DNA from: Candidatus Doudnabacteria bacterium
GTDB taxonomy: Bacteria > Patescibacteriota > Doudnabacteria > UBA920 > 2-01-FULL-46-14
Assembly (NCBI GenBank): GCA_023246055.1
Contig: JAHFJD010000004.1
Span: 1-41,753, forward strand
DNA: 41,753 nucleotides
Reading direction: 5' to 3'
The first letter of the stretch is position 1; every line of letters starts with the position of its first letter. Below are positions 16,584 to 24,380 of this stretch, one piece after another. The position numbers were made by a program, and so were the translations under genes. Below the pieces are notes generated by a model. That model saw nothing but the letters and a program-made list of their open reading frames with translations. It did not search any database and was not told the DNA's origin.

Positions 16584-17117
16584 TTATTTTAAACTAAATA
16601 CTTGCCTAAGCTCTCTTTCGTTATCTATCTCCATCACTGTGAGGTAGCGAAAATATTTTCGCAAATTCCACTCCCTTAGAAGCTGATCCAACTCCCCTGT
16701 CACTGGATATGGCGTTATATAAACACTCTCTTGCAATGGCCAGAATCCCAAATTGCTTTTTAATTCTGTTCGGATATACTCTCGCCATTTCTTAAGGCTC
16801 TCTGGCATATCAAAAATTACAATCCGCCAATGTCCATCCCACTTCTTTGGCCTAAGCTTTTCAAGACGTGCATATTTCAGAATGCCGAGTCTCCCTTTCG
16901 GCGTAAGATGAAAAAAGGACTGGTTATTCTTTTCCTTTTGCCGGACATATCCGCGTCTCTCCAGATCGTGCATTTTTAGGAACACGCTTCTATAATCCCA
17001 AGGCATCTCCCCTTTGAAATTAATTTCTGTAAACTCCCGCGATGACAATGCTCCTTTCTCAAGCAAAAGATTGAGAACAATGCGGCTCTTTTCATTCAAC
17101 TTTCTCCCTTTTTTCAT
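16584..17117 (-). CDS. PaaX/Cas2-like winged-helix protein
   Basis: The protein (177 residues from ATG 17117) has an N-terminal winged-helix region (KSRIVLNLLLEKGALSSREF through DLERRGYVRQKEKNNQ and the wing FHLTPKGRLGIL) and a C-terminal Cas2-like ferredoxin domain as in PaaX repressors: WDGHWRIVIFDMPES, then FWPLQESVYITPYP. PaaX represses phenylacetate genes, but none is present and such proteins are common in this group of bacteria without that pathway. The frame extends to 17174 but that would run through the palindrome, so ATG 17117 is preferred. Perfect palindromes flank the gene on both sides and could be its operator or the ends of a mobile unit (inference). Confidence 0.82.
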   Translation of the reverse strand: MKKGRKLNEKSRIVLNLLLEKGALSSREFTEINFKGEMPWDYRSVFLKMHDLERRGYVRQKEKNNQSFFHLTPKGRLGILKYARLEKLRPKKWDGHWRIVIFDMPESLKKWREYIRTELKSNLGFWPLQESVYITPYPVTGELDQLLREWNLRKYFRYLTVMEIDNERELRQVFSLK

Positions 17118-17133
17118 TTCTCGACTGATTACG

Positions 17134-17181
17134 TCTATTTGTGGCAAATACCTGCGGCCGCAGGTATTTGCCACAAATAGA
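17134..17181. repeat. 48-bp perfect palindrome, upstream copy
   Basis: Arms of 24 bases match exactly; the inner 17 bases (GTGGCAAATACCTGCGG) differ from the downstream copy (16546-16581) by one base per arm, and the symmetrical position changed too, so pairing was kept. It lies 17 bp before the start codon of the PaaX/Cas2-like gene, where an operator or mRNA hairpin would act. Confidence 0.95.
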
Positions 17182-17219
17182 TAATAATTCGTTATGTAAT
17201 TTTGGTCAACTTTACTGGC

Positions 17220-18578
17220 TCAAAACAGAACGTTTTGTTTTTTTGAGTCAAATTTTCCTCTCTCCCCTTCTTCAAAGACTTTAATAATCCCATAAACTCC
17301 GTCGTAACCCGGTGTTTTTATCACCCGCTCTTCACGCACACGTTTAACCGCTTCGGCCACCAGCTCTCCGGCGACTGTCTTCAAATCCTCAATCGGCAGA
17401 TCGAGAATCACGGCAAATTCACTGCCCGCTCGGCGGATAAGCTTCCAATAAATATCCTGAATCTTTTTGCTCTTGGAGCCAACCTCAAAACAGTCAGCCA
17501 ATACTTCCTCAAGCGGCACCAAGTGTTTTTGGGGGATGAAATTTTTCGGAACAAATCCTTCCGGCCGATCTGCAAGATCACTGACTCGGGACACCACTCC
17601 GACGACTAACCCGCGACCGCAGACTGGGCAACGGCCACCGGCTCGGCGCGTTTGATCGGGAGTATAGAAAATTTTGCACGGTCCATGACCATCAAGGTGA
17701 TATTTCCCCTCTTCGGGAAAATACTCGATAGTGTATTTGAGGCGTGTGCGGTCTTTCTCTTTGAGGATTCGGAAATATTCAGCATAAGATAATGCGTCCT
17801 CCGGAATCTCCATGACTGTAGCCTCGCGCCCAATGCGCGGCAGAGAATGGGCATCCGAAGCGGAAACGATCGAGAAGCGATCCGTGATCGACACACGCCA
17901 ATTCATAGCCGGATCAGAGGATAGGCCAGTCTCAAAAGCGTAAATATATTTTGTCATATCCCCAAAACATTCCTCGATCGAATCAAAACCGGATTTACTG
18001 CCAAAAATCCCGAAATACGGCGTCCAGGCGTGTGCCGGGATCATCAGCGCAGTCTCGTCTGCATCAAGCAAATATTTCAAAATCTCCACGGAATTCATGC
18101 CCAAAATCGGTCGGCCATCGCTTCCGAGTTTGGCCCCGCGTTTTTCCAAAGAATTCGTGAATTTTTCGACAGCCGCAAACGATGGCAAAAGCAATACATA
18201 ATGCACCCGCCGCATTTTCTTTTCGCCCTGGGAATAGATACAGGCCACCTCGGATGACAGTATAAATCTCACCCCTCCCTCGCCCTCCCCCTCCAGGGGA
18301 GGGAAATTCGTATTTATTCCTTCCCCTTGTCCCACTTTTATTCCCCTCCCTTGATGGGAGGGGCTGGATGAGGGTGATCGTAATTTAAAAAATCCCTGTT
18401 CTGCTTCCTCCAGCTTTTCTCGGAGTTCCGCTCTCCACCCTGGATGCGTAAAATCACCCGTGCCCAGGAGATTGACGCCTTTGATCCGCCCCCATTTGTC
18501 TAAATTTTCCGGAATCAAATCCCGGGAACACGCCCGGGAATATTTGGAATGGATATGGATATCGGAGATAACACGCAT
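17220..18578 (-). CDS. Endonuclease Q-like PHP-domain DNA repair enzyme
   Basis: The protein (452 residues from ATG 18578) begins MRVISDIHIHSKYSRACSRD, the PHP metal-site motif, followed by GTGDFTHPGW, SSEVACIY, MIPAHAWTPYFG and SASDAHSLPRIGREA, all typical of EndoQ (TIGR00375-type) proteins. A zinc site CPVCGRGL and the later C-terminal segment complete the family layout. EndoQ cuts DNA 5' of uracil, hypoxanthine and abasic sites. ATG 18578 is preferred over 18647, because the PHP motif follows directly. About 35 residues (68-102, PSSSPSHQGRG...GEGEGG) are encoded by a family A palindromic repeat inserted in frame between the first PHP block and VRFILSSEV. Confidence 0.88.
   Translation of the reverse strand: MRVISDIHIHSKYSRACSRDLIPENLDKWGRIKGVNLLGTGDFTHPGWRAELREKLEEAEQGFFKLRSPSSSPSHQGRGIKVGQGEGINTNFPPLEGEGEGGVRFILSSEVACIYSQGEKKMRRVHYVLLLPSFAAVEKFTNSLEKRGAKLGSDGRPILGMNSVEILKYLLDADETALMIPAHAWTPYFGIFGSKSGFDSIEECFGDMTKYIYAFETGLSSDPAMNWRVSITDRFSIVSASDAHSLPRIGREATVMEIPEDALSYAEYFRILKEKDRTRLKYTIEYFPEEGKYHLDGHGPCKIFYTPDQTRRAGGRCPVCGRGLVVGVVSRVSDLADRPEGFVPKNFIPQKHLVPLEEVLADCFEVGSKSKKIQDIYWKLIRRAGSEFAVILDLPIEDLKTVAGELVAEAVKRVREERVIKTPGYDGVYGIIKVFEEGERGKFDSKKQNVLF
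18273..18377. repeat. Family A repeat inside the endonuclease Q gene
   Basis: Two facing CCCTCCCC/GGGGAGGG hairpin units (about 105 bp, divisible by three) lie in frame within the coding region, giving a Pro/Ser/Gly-rich loop where other family members have none. Confidence 0.85.
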
Positions 18579-18671
18579 AATATGGATTATAAACAAAAGA
18601 GAGGCGAACCACAAAGGGTTCGCCCCACTAACAGGGGTTGTTACCAATTAAGAAGCACTATGTTGCCGGCC

Positions 18672-18824
18672 TTAAGGTCTACGGCTCGGACTTTTTTTGC
18701 TTCGGTGCGAGGATAACCGTTTGCGGTGAATTAATTGCTCCACTAGAACGTCTAGGGCAGCCTGTTTGCCGCTTGTGCTGGTTCGCGGATCCCGCTTCTT
18801 CTTGTGATCTCTGTGACCGCTCAT
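18672..18824 (-). CDS. 50-residue basic protein
   Basis: ATG 18824 follows a near-perfect ribosome site (GAGAGGAGGATCT). The product reads MSGHRDHKKKRDPRTSTSGK, a central helix (QAALDVLVEQLIHRKRL) and a basic end RSKKSPSRRP. It is extremely Lys/Arg/His-rich, so it may bind nucleic acid or a ribosome. It lies 38 bp after the stop of the Zn-ribbon gene at 18863, on the same strand, and likely shares its mRNA. No family is recognised. Confidence 0.65.
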   Translation of the reverse strand: MSGHRDHKKKRDPRTSTSGKQAALDVLVEQLIHRKRLSSHRSKKSPSRRP

Positions 18825-18862
18825 AGATCCTCCTCTCGTTCAGGGGTTCCTTCCGATCACTG

Positions 18863-19180
18863 TTAATTACTTCCAGACGCGAATGCCCGCATATGCTCTA
18901 CGAGTTGCGGGATATGTAGATGGAATTTGCGGTCCAGTTGTGCACGCATACGAAGCGCATGCAAAGCCGCAACGACAGCTCCCCAGGACCTGGAATTTGA
19001 ACAATGCGGAAAAATCAATCCGCACTCCGCCGGACTGCCCATGCAGAACCGCCACAATTTGCCCTTCTCGTCCCGAAATACCCACATCTCTGAATTGCAG
19101 AGATTGCAGCGTCGGTCGTCCTCTTTCACAAATGCAGGATTACCGGTATCGTGAATGTACACGCCTTCTTCTTTTCGCAT
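18863..19180 (-). CDS. Zinc-ribbon-like hypothetical protein
   Basis: The 105-residue protein has a four-cysteine set in its first half (CNLCNSEMWVF ... CMGSPAECGLIF then PHC), matching a zinc ribbon or treble-clef pattern, and a helical second half with no membrane segment. A very strong ribosome site (AGGAGGACTTC) precedes the ATG at 19180. With the 50-residue basic protein it forms a two-gene unit. The strong initiation signals argue that both are real. Function unknown. Confidence 0.68.
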   Translation of the reverse strand: MRKEEGVYIHDTGNPAFVKEDDRRCNLCNSEMWVFRDEKGKLWRFCMGSPAECGLIFPHCSNSRSWGAVVAALHALRMRAQLDRKFHLHIPQLVEHMRAFASGSN

Positions 19181-19240
19181 GAAGTCCTCCTGAATGACCG
19201 CAATACATAATATTAAAACAAGCCTGGCTTTTCAGCAAGC

Positions 19241-19280
19241 CTACCTCTCACCCTACCCTCTCCCCATCAAGGGCGAGGAA
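19241..19280. repeat. Degenerate family A repeat
   Basis: CCTACCTCTCACCCTACCCT and the hairpin CTCCCCATCAAGGGCGAG abut the stop codon of the GNAT gene. It is less regular than the other copies. Confidence 0.5.
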
Positions 19281-19616
19281 TCAATTGGGGAAATCCATCC
19301 GAAACTCGAGACCGTGATCGGCAAATCCAAATTTTTTGTAATAGCCATGCACGTCTTGTTTCTCGTGCCGCGCTGTGCAGATAAGTTTATAACATCCCCG
19401 AGCTTTCGCTTCCGCGATTACAACTTCTATAAGTTTCGAACCAACGCCCTGTTTGCGGTGGGATTCATCTACAAACACATCCTCCATAAAACCAAACGAA
19501 TCTTCATGTAGATCGTTTTTCAAAATATACAAATAAGCGCGACCAACGGTTTGACCATTTTCAGTGGCTAGGAATTTGATACCGGTTGCGCTAATTTGTT
19601 GTCGCTCAATTTGCAT
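19281..19616 (-). CDS. GNAT family N-acetyltransferase
   Basis: The 111-residue protein has the GNAT fold signature: MEDVFVDESHRKQGVGSKLI, the acetyl-CoA pyrophosphate loop (R-x-x-G-x-G), a following helix, then the motif B region GYYKKFGFADHG. It transfers an acetyl group from acetyl-CoA to an unknown amine. It is short at the N-terminus (family members are often about 140 residues) but keeps the core. It lies between yvcK and the Zn-ribbon gene, with repeat fragments on both sides. Confidence 0.88.
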   Translation of the reverse strand: MQIERQQISATGIKFLATENGQTVGRAYLYILKNDLHEDSFGFMEDVFVDESHRKQGVGSKLIEVVIAEAKARGCYKLICTARHEKQDVHGYYKKFGFADHGLEFRMDFPN

Positions 19617-19620
19617 ATAC

Positions 19621-19664
19621 TTAACCTCCCCAACCTCGCTCCTGCCCGAGGAGAGGAATTTAGG
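19621..19664. repeat. Family A repeat between GNAT and yvcK genes
   Basis: CCTCCCCAACCTCGCTCCTG followed by CCCGAGGAGAGGAAT: the usual tail plus hairpin, oriented toward the yvcK stop. Confidence 0.55.
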
Positions 19665-20640
19665 AAACTAATCCATAAATAATCTTCGCGAGTTTTTTAC
19701 TGTCGTGCCGCAGAAAACTGCGCTGCAGAGCATCAGCCTTCACTTTACGATGATTATTTTTGGAAAGCAAATCTGCGGAGACCACTCGCACTCCCATTTT
19801 TTTCACAGCCTCGGGGTCTGGTTCCACAAATTTGGCCTTGGTTTTACGGTATTGGCTCAACACCGCGGGCTTTGGTATTTTCTTGTTCAGAATGACCAAA
19901 TCCAAACCTTTTGGACCCAGATATTTCTGCATCGCTTGCACGAAGTGCGAGACTTTGAAACTGTTAGTCTGGCCCCATTTGGTCATGAGGTTTACGATGA
20001 GGATTTTTTTGGCGCGCGACCTCTGTATCGCCGGAACAATGCCTTTGACTAGCAGATTGGGAACGGTGCTGGTATACAGGTCACCCGGCCCGAACACGAT
20101 CGCGTCTGCCTCTGTTATGAGACGCAAGGCCCGCGGATTGGCCGGACCGGAAGGATTCAATTTTAGATTCGTGATCTTCAAGGCGCCGTTGTGCCTCGGT
20201 TCGTCGATCGTATGCTCGCCGACAATCTTTTTACCGTTTTCGAGTATAGCCGTGAGTGTGGTCGGAAATTTCGTGACCGGCACGACCTGCCCGCGAACAT
20301 TGAGAATCTTGGCCGCGATCTTTATCGCCTCTTCATTGCTGCCCAGAGCTTTTTCCAATGCGGCCAGAATGATGTTTCCCGCAGTGTGGCCGGCAAGCGC
20401 GCCTTGATTAAAACGATAAGAAAAAAGTGCTTGCAGCGGCTTTTCCGTGTAGGAAAGCCCCAGCAAACATTGCCTGATATCCCCAGGCGGCATAATATCG
20501 AGCTCCTGGCGAAGCCTGCCAGTCGAGCCACCATCATCCGCGCTCGAGACAATTACCGCGTTGTTGGTTGGAAACTGCCGCAAACCAGAGAGAAGAGTTG
20601 AGGTTCCTGTTCCTCCGCCGATGATGACAATATTTTTCAT
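19660..20640 (-). CDS. yvcK: YvcK/CofD-like protein (gluconeogenesis factor family)
   Basis: The 326-residue protein shows the family start MKNIVIIGGGTGTSTLLSGL, then SADDGGSTGRLRQELDIMPPGDIRQCLLGLS and FGPGDLYTSTVPNLLVKGI, all hallmarks of YvcK, a cytoplasmic UDP-sugar-binding protein needed for normal cell shape and growth on gluconeogenic carbon sources in Bacillus. In other bacteria it lies beside rapZ and whiA; those are not here. Full length and no inserted repeat, though a family A repeat abuts its stop and a family B repeat lies just upstream of its start. Confidence 0.93.
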   Translation of the reverse strand: MKNIVIIGGGTGTSTLLSGLRQFPTNNAVIVSSADDGGSTGRLRQELDIMPPGDIRQCLLGLSYTEKPLQALFSYRFNQGALAGHTAGNIILAALEKALGSNEEAIKIAAKILNVRGQVVPVTKFPTTLTAILENGKKIVGEHTIDEPRHNGALKITNLKLNPSGPANPRALRLITEADAIVFGPGDLYTSTVPNLLVKGIVPAIQRSRAKKILIVNLMTKWGQTNSFKVSHFVQAMQKYLGPKGLDLVILNKKIPKPAVLSQYRKTKAKFVEPDPEAVKKMGVRVVSADLLSKNNHRKVKADALQRSFLRHDSKKLAKIIYGLVS

Positions 20641-20653
20641 TGCTTGTTCTTTC

Positions 20654-20711
20654 TGTCATTCCCGCGAAAGCGGGAATCCAGTCTGGATCCCGGATCAAGT
20701 CCGGGATGACA
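20654..20711. repeat. Family B palindromic repeat (TGTCAT ends)
   Basis: TGTCATTCCCGCG...CGCGGGAATCCAG-type hairpin followed by GGATCCCGGATCAAGTCCGG and ending GGGATGACA. Two hairpins lie inside terminal repeats TGTCAT/ATGACA. Equivalent elements occur in three 23S introns. It lies between yvcK and kbl. Confidence 0.9.
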
Positions 20712-20720
20712 AATTGATCC

Positions 20721-21950
20721 TTAATTTATCACTTTTAATTCTCTACCAACCTCTTCAAAAGCCGCAATGGCTTTATCGAGATGTTCTCGAGTATGGGCAG
20801 CGGAGAGCTGTACTCGGATCCGCGCTTTGCCTTTGGGGACTACGGGATAAGTAAATCCACGCACATAAATGCCTTTCTTGAATAGTGCTCCGGCCATATC
20901 AAAAGCTAATTTTTCTTCGCCCAGCATTACCGGAGTGATTGGATGTTTCCCGTCGCCTCCGAGTTTAAATCCCAGCTTGTCCATGGCAGATCGGAAATAA
21001 TTGGTATTGTCGCGCAGGGTTTCGAGTCGGGTACTGAACTCTATATCGAAATTCTTCAAAGTATAGAGCGCGGCCGCGGCAATCATGGGCGGCAAGGAAT
21101 TGGAAAAGAGCGAGGTGCGGGAACGTTGGCGCAAATATTCGATAATCTCTTTGCGACCCGCGGTAAACCCGCCGCCCGCCCCGCCTAGAGCCTTGCCAAA
21201 AGTTGAGGTGAGGATGTCCACACCACCCATAACGCCTGCCTGCTCAATACTGCTGCGACCAGTTTTGCCAAGCACTCCGGAAGCATGTGAATCATCCACC
21301 ATGACCATGGCCCCGTATTTGTCGGCCAAATCGCAGATTTCTTTTAGCTTGGCAGTATCGCCGTCCATGCTAAACACCCCGTCCGTGGCAATCAACATCC
21401 TCTTTCCCCTCCCTTGAGGGGAGGGGCTGGGGGAGGGTGATCTTGAAGAAAACTCTTTCAACTTCTCTTCCAAATCCCCCATGTCACTATGCTTGTATCG
21501 AAACCTTTCTGCTTTGCAAAGCCGCACACCGTCAATAATCGAAGCATGATTGAGCTCATCACTAAAAATCGCGTCCCCTTCCTGCAGAATGGTTTCGAAA
21601 AGCCCGGTGTTGGCATCAAAACACGAAGTGTAGAGAATCGCATCCTCTGTACCGAAAAATTTGGCGATTTCCGCTTCCAAGTCTTTGTGCACTGTCCCGG
21701 TACCGCAAATAAATCTCACCGAAGCCATACCGAAACCGTATCTTTCAAGTCCGTCTGCGGCCGCCGTTTGCATTTCCTCACTGCCAGCAAGACCCAAATA
21801 ATTGTTACCGCAGAAATTCAGAAGCTGCTTGCCGTCAACTTCAATTTCGGCTCCCTGTTTGCCGCTAATTGTCTTTTCCTCTTTCCACGTGCCAGCAAGA
21901 TGAATATCTTCCAAATCCTTTTCAAATTGTGATTTGTAGTTTGTGAACAT
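20721..21950 (-). CDS. kbl: Glycine C-acetyltransferase (2-amino-3-ketobutyrate CoA ligase)
   Basis: The 409-residue PLP enzyme cleaves 2-amino-3-oxobutyrate with CoA to glycine and acetyl-CoA. Visible hallmarks are [46 protein letters not shown], the PLP-contacting [12 protein letters not shown], and the Schiff-base lysine near residue 253 in [14 protein letters not shown]. About 16 residues (168-183, [14 protein letters not shown]) come from a family A repeat inserted in frame just before [15 protein letters not shown]. The gene is third in an operon with tdh and a methyltransferase, so threonine is oxidised by Tdh and its product handed to Kbl. Confidence 0.95.
   Translation of the reverse strand: MFTNYKSQFEKDLEDIHLAGTWKEEKTISGKQGAEIEVDGKQLLNFCGNNYLGLAGSEEMQTAAADGLERYGFGMASVRFICGTGTVHKDLEAEIAKFFGTEDAILYTSCFDANTGLFETILQEGDAIFSDELNHASIIDGVRLCKAERFRYKHSDMGDLEEKLKEFSSRSPSPSPSPQGRGKRMLIATDGVFSMDGDTAKLKEICDLADKYGAMVMVDDSHASGVLGKTGRSSIEQAGVMGGVDILTSTFGKALGGAGGGFTAGRKEIIEYLRQRSRTSLFSNSLPPMIAAAALYTLKNFDIEFSTRLETLRDNTNYFRSAMDKLGFKLGGDGKHPITPVMLGEEKLAFDMAGALFKKGIYVRGFTYPVVPKGKARIRVQLSAAHTREHLDKAIAAFEEVGRELKVIN
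21402..21449. repeat. Family A repeat inside kbl
   Basis: TCCCCTCCCTTGAGGGGAGG hairpin followed by the tail GGCTGGGGGAGGGTGATC; about 48 bp, a multiple of three, encoding the extra [14 protein letters not shown] stretch. Confidence 0.85.
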
Positions 21951-21952
21951 AA

Positions 21953-22663
21953 TTATTCTCTCTTTTTATAAACTGCCCATATCCTTGCAGTTTTTTTATC
22001 TGGTGTTTCTGCCGCTCTCAACTGTTCGTGTGGTTCTGCAGTGATCTCAAATCCATATTCTTCACCCAGTTGTCTCAACTCTTCTGCGCTGAAATAATGC
22101 TGGGCTATATCTTTTTTGATACCCTGTCGATCTGCACCAGTAAAGCCAAGTCCCTGCCCACGCATATCCTCGGTAATTTCCCTTTCTTCCGAATCATCAT
22201 TAACTGATCTACCCATGAACAGAAAATATTTCTCCGGTTTGAGGACTCTGTTTATTTCCTTGAATGATCCTCTCACTCCTTCAATATTATTGTGGTGGAT
22301 AGCGCCGGTACTGATGACAAAATCAAAGCTTCCGTCTCCAAACGGCAACTCGGCACTCTGGCCCTTTACGAAATTCGCTCGGAGATTCTGCTCTGCTAAC
22401 CTTCTCTGCGCTGCGCTGATCATCCCTTCTGACAAATCAAGGCCGGTGACATTAAATCCGTCCCGAGCCAAAGGCATAACATAACGCCCGTTTCCGCTGC
22501 CAACATCCAAAACATCGCGGCCCAATTCAGATTTGTGCTGTGCGCAGAATTGATTGAAAAATGGATCAGGGCCTTCGTCCTCTCTCCAGCCTCTCTCACC
22601 TTCTTTATCCCAGTAATCTCTGGCCTTTTCTAAATTGTTTGGTCGTAAATTTTCCGGTGGCAT
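21953..22663 (-). CDS. Class I SAM-dependent methyltransferase
   Basis: The 236-residue protein has the Rossmann methyltransferase core: [19 protein letters not shown] (motif I), [11 protein letters not shown] (SAM ribose contact), [21 protein letters not shown] (motifs II-IV) and GAIHHN, as in Methyltransf_11. The substrate is unknown. Its ATG overlaps the tdh stop (TAATG) and it ends 2 bp before kbl, so it is made together with the threonine-catabolic enzymes. Why a methyltransferase sits between them is not clear. Confidence 0.9.
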   Translation of the reverse strand: MPPENLRPNNLEKARDYWDKEGERGWREDEGPDPFFNQFCAQHKSELGRDVLDVGSGNGRYVMPLARDGFNVTGLDLSEGMISAAQRRLAEQNLRANFVKGQSAELPFGDGSFDFVISTGAIHHNNIEGVRGSFKEINRVLKPEKYFLFMGRSVNDDSEEREITEDMRGQGLGFTGADRQGIKKDIAQHYFSAEELRQLGEEYGFEITAEPHEQLRAAETPDKKTARIWAVYKKRE

Positions 22664-23970
22664 TACATTTGAATTAAAAATTTCGGATGATTATTGATCA
22701 TATTTTCAAACCGCTCTTTAGTGTACTCGCCAATCGGCAGAATAGTTCCTTGCCCTTGATCTAGTATAACATTATACAGCTTTTCCTGAATCTGGTTTTT
22801 GGGATCTTCGAGGAGTGCGCGTGTCATCTCCCACGTCCGCCAAATCTGCCGGCCGATTACAGCGTGCATGGTAAAACCATGCACTATGAGGCGGTTATAA
22901 TTCTCAATCACAAAATCACCGCTTTTGATGCCAAACAAAATGATCTCGCCACCGCGACGCGTGGCAAAGAGGCAATTGTTCACAGACGAGTTAAAACCAG
23001 ACATTTCAAACGACACATCCACCCCTACGCCTTTGGTGATGTTCATAATCTCGTCGGTGATTTCAGGATTGTGCGAATACATTTCACCCCTCCCTTGCCC
23101 TCCCCCTCGAGGGGAGGGAATAATACCGGGCTTCTCTGCATTTTCCTCCCCCTTGAGGGGGGATGTTGGGTGGGGGTGAGTTTTCAATGGAATGACGTAA
23201 TCTATCCCCAATTTCTTTGCCATGTTAATTGAAATTGGATTCGGCTCCACACCGATGATACTCTTCGCGCCCCTGGCCCTAGCAATCAGCAAGAGAAACA
23301 GTCCGATGGGTCCCAAACCAAAAATCGCCACTGTTTTGTCTTTCAGATCCACTTTGCTTGCAGCATGAACAGCGTTACCAAATGGCTCTTGCATGGCTGC
23401 TACCTCTGGCCGGATCTTGGCAGTGTTGGTTTTCCAGACAATGTGCGCTGGCACTCGGACATATTCTGCAAATCCTCCATCATGGGAAATACCCAAAATC
23501 TTCTCGTTAGTGCACACCTCTTTTTGCCCGCGTAGACACTGGTAGCATTGGTTACAAACCACGTGCGATTCACATGCTACAAAATCGCCTTTTTTGATCC
23601 CTTTCACACCTCTGCCAACCTCAACCACTTCTCCAAAGAATTCGTGACCAATTATTCTATAGGTATTTTCACCCCTCCCTTGCCCTCCCCCTCGAGGGGA
23701 GGGAATAGCCCCGGACTTTCCTGCATTTTCCTCCCCCTTGAGGGGGGAGGTTGGGTGGGGGTGAAATTCCGACTCTAAACTCCCCAAAATCTGCTCCTTG
23801 AACGCCTGCCGATACCAAATCCCCTTGTCTGACCCACACACGCCAGCATAATGGACCTTGATCATAACGTCCGTATCGCTTTCCACTTTGGGCATGGGCA
23901 CCTGCGCTAACTCGAAGCCAGTTGATTCATCCCACTTTGTTTTACTCTTGTCGAATATTAATGCGCGCAT
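22663..23970 (-). CDS. tdh: L-threonine 3-dehydrogenase-like zinc alcohol dehydrogenase
   Basis: The zinc-dependent medium-chain dehydrogenase (435 residues from ATG 23970) oxidises L-threonine to 2-amino-3-oxobutyrate with NAD+. Visible are catalytic-zinc CGSDKG and GHEFFGEVVEVG, the structural-zinc cysteines in ESHVVCNQCYQCLRGQKEVC, EPFGNAVHA and the NAD-binding GLGPIGLFLLLIARA. Two stretches of about 35 residues, 68-102 and roughly 261-295 (each HPHPTSPLKGEE...PSPRGGGQGRGE), are copies of the family A repeat in frame; without them the length fits the family. The first lies just before GHEF, the second after the Rossmann core's IDYVIPLKT. It heads the tdh-methyltransferase-kbl operon. Confidence 0.92.
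   Translation of the reverse strand: MRALIFDKSKTKWDESTGFELAQVPMPKVESDTDVMIKVHYAGVCGSDKGIWYRQAFKEQILGSLESEFHPHPTSPLKGEENAGKSGAIPSPRGGGQGRGENTYRIIGHEFFGEVVEVGRGVKGIKKGDFVACESHVVCNQCYQCLRGQKEVCTNEKILGISHDGGFAEYVRVPAHIVWKTNTAKIRPEVAAMQEPFGNAVHAASKVDLKDKTVAIFGLGPIGLFLLLIARARGAKSIIGVEPNPISINMAKKLGIDYVIPLKTHPHPTSPLKGEENAEKPGIIPSPRGGGQGRGEMYSHNPEITDEIMNITKGVGVDVSFEMSGFNSSVNNCLFATRRGGEIILFGIKSGDFVIENYNRLIVHGFTMHAVIGRQIWRTWEMTRALLEDPKNQIQEKLYNVILDQGQGTILPIGEYTKERFENMINNHPKFLIQM
23086..23190. repeat. Family A repeat inside tdh, second copy
   Basis: Two facing hairpin units: CCTCCCCCTCGAGGGGAGGG and CTCCCCCTTGAGGGGGGA, with the tails CACCCCTCCCTTGCC and TTGGGTGGGGGTGAG. In frame in the coding sequence. 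Confidence 0.9.
23665..23769. repeat. Family A repeat inside tdh, first copy
   Basis: Nearly identical to 23086-23190, in the same orientation and reading frame; the encoded peptides differ at only a few positions (AGKSGAI against AEKPGII). Confidence 0.9.
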
Positions 23971-24025
23971 AAAATCAGCCAATCTCGCCCCGTAGTGAAC
24001 GGTACTCCGTTCTACTACTGGCGTC

Positions 24026-24082
24026 AAAACCGCGGGAATTGTCCCAATCTGTTTTGGCTTTATTGAATATTAACGCTTGCAT
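24026..24082 (-). pseudogene. Duplicated 5' fragment of tdh
   Basis: From ATG 24082 the frame reads MQALIFNKAKTDWDNSRGF, which aligns with the true Tdh start MRALIFDKSKTKWDESTGF at 23970. After this the similarity stops. It lies about 110 bp upstream of the real start in a different frame. It looks like the remnant of a second, diverged tdh copy. Confidence 0.65.
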
Positions 24083-24137
24083 AGAGATAATTTATATGAT
24101 AATGTTGGGAATCCACAACTCCAAGGGGGGCACATAA

Positions 24138-24380
24138 ATGAGCGAAACACTTGACAAAAAATTCACCGGGCGTGGTCCTATATTTGTGAAGCTTGAAGGT
24201 ATGGAACGAAGAGTCGGGGTCACAATTGCGCCAGGTGACCCGCTGTCGAACGCCGTTCGGCAAGCGGCCAGCATGCTAATTCCGCGCTTCGTCGCTGGCA
24301 ATCTGAACGACCAATTCGAGATCGTCGAGGACAACACTTCCACCACCGGCTATCTCGTTATCCGCAAAAAGGGGGGGTGA
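24138..24380 (+). CDS. Hypothetical 80-residue protein
   Basis: The soluble protein reads MSETLDKKFTGRGPIFVKLE and continues with beta-rich and helical parts (GVTIAPGDPLSNAVRQAASM, GYLVIRKKGG). A ribosome site (AAGGGGGG) lies 8 bp before the ATG. Its stop overlaps the next start as TGATG, a clear coupling signal, so both are real genes of one mRNA that ends at a strong terminator. No family is recognised. GC content is higher than in neighbouring accessory genes. Confidence 0.7.
   Translation: MSETLDKKFTGRGPIFVKLEGMERRVGVTIAPGDPLSNAVRQAASMLIPRFVAGNLNDQFEIVEDNTSTTGYLVIRKKGG

Noticed and set aside
16546-17181. CRISPR repeat pair next to a Cas2-like protein
   Set aside because: There are only two palindromes, one on each side of a gene, no regularly spaced repeats and no other cas gene; the protein is a PaaX-type fusion with a winged helix.
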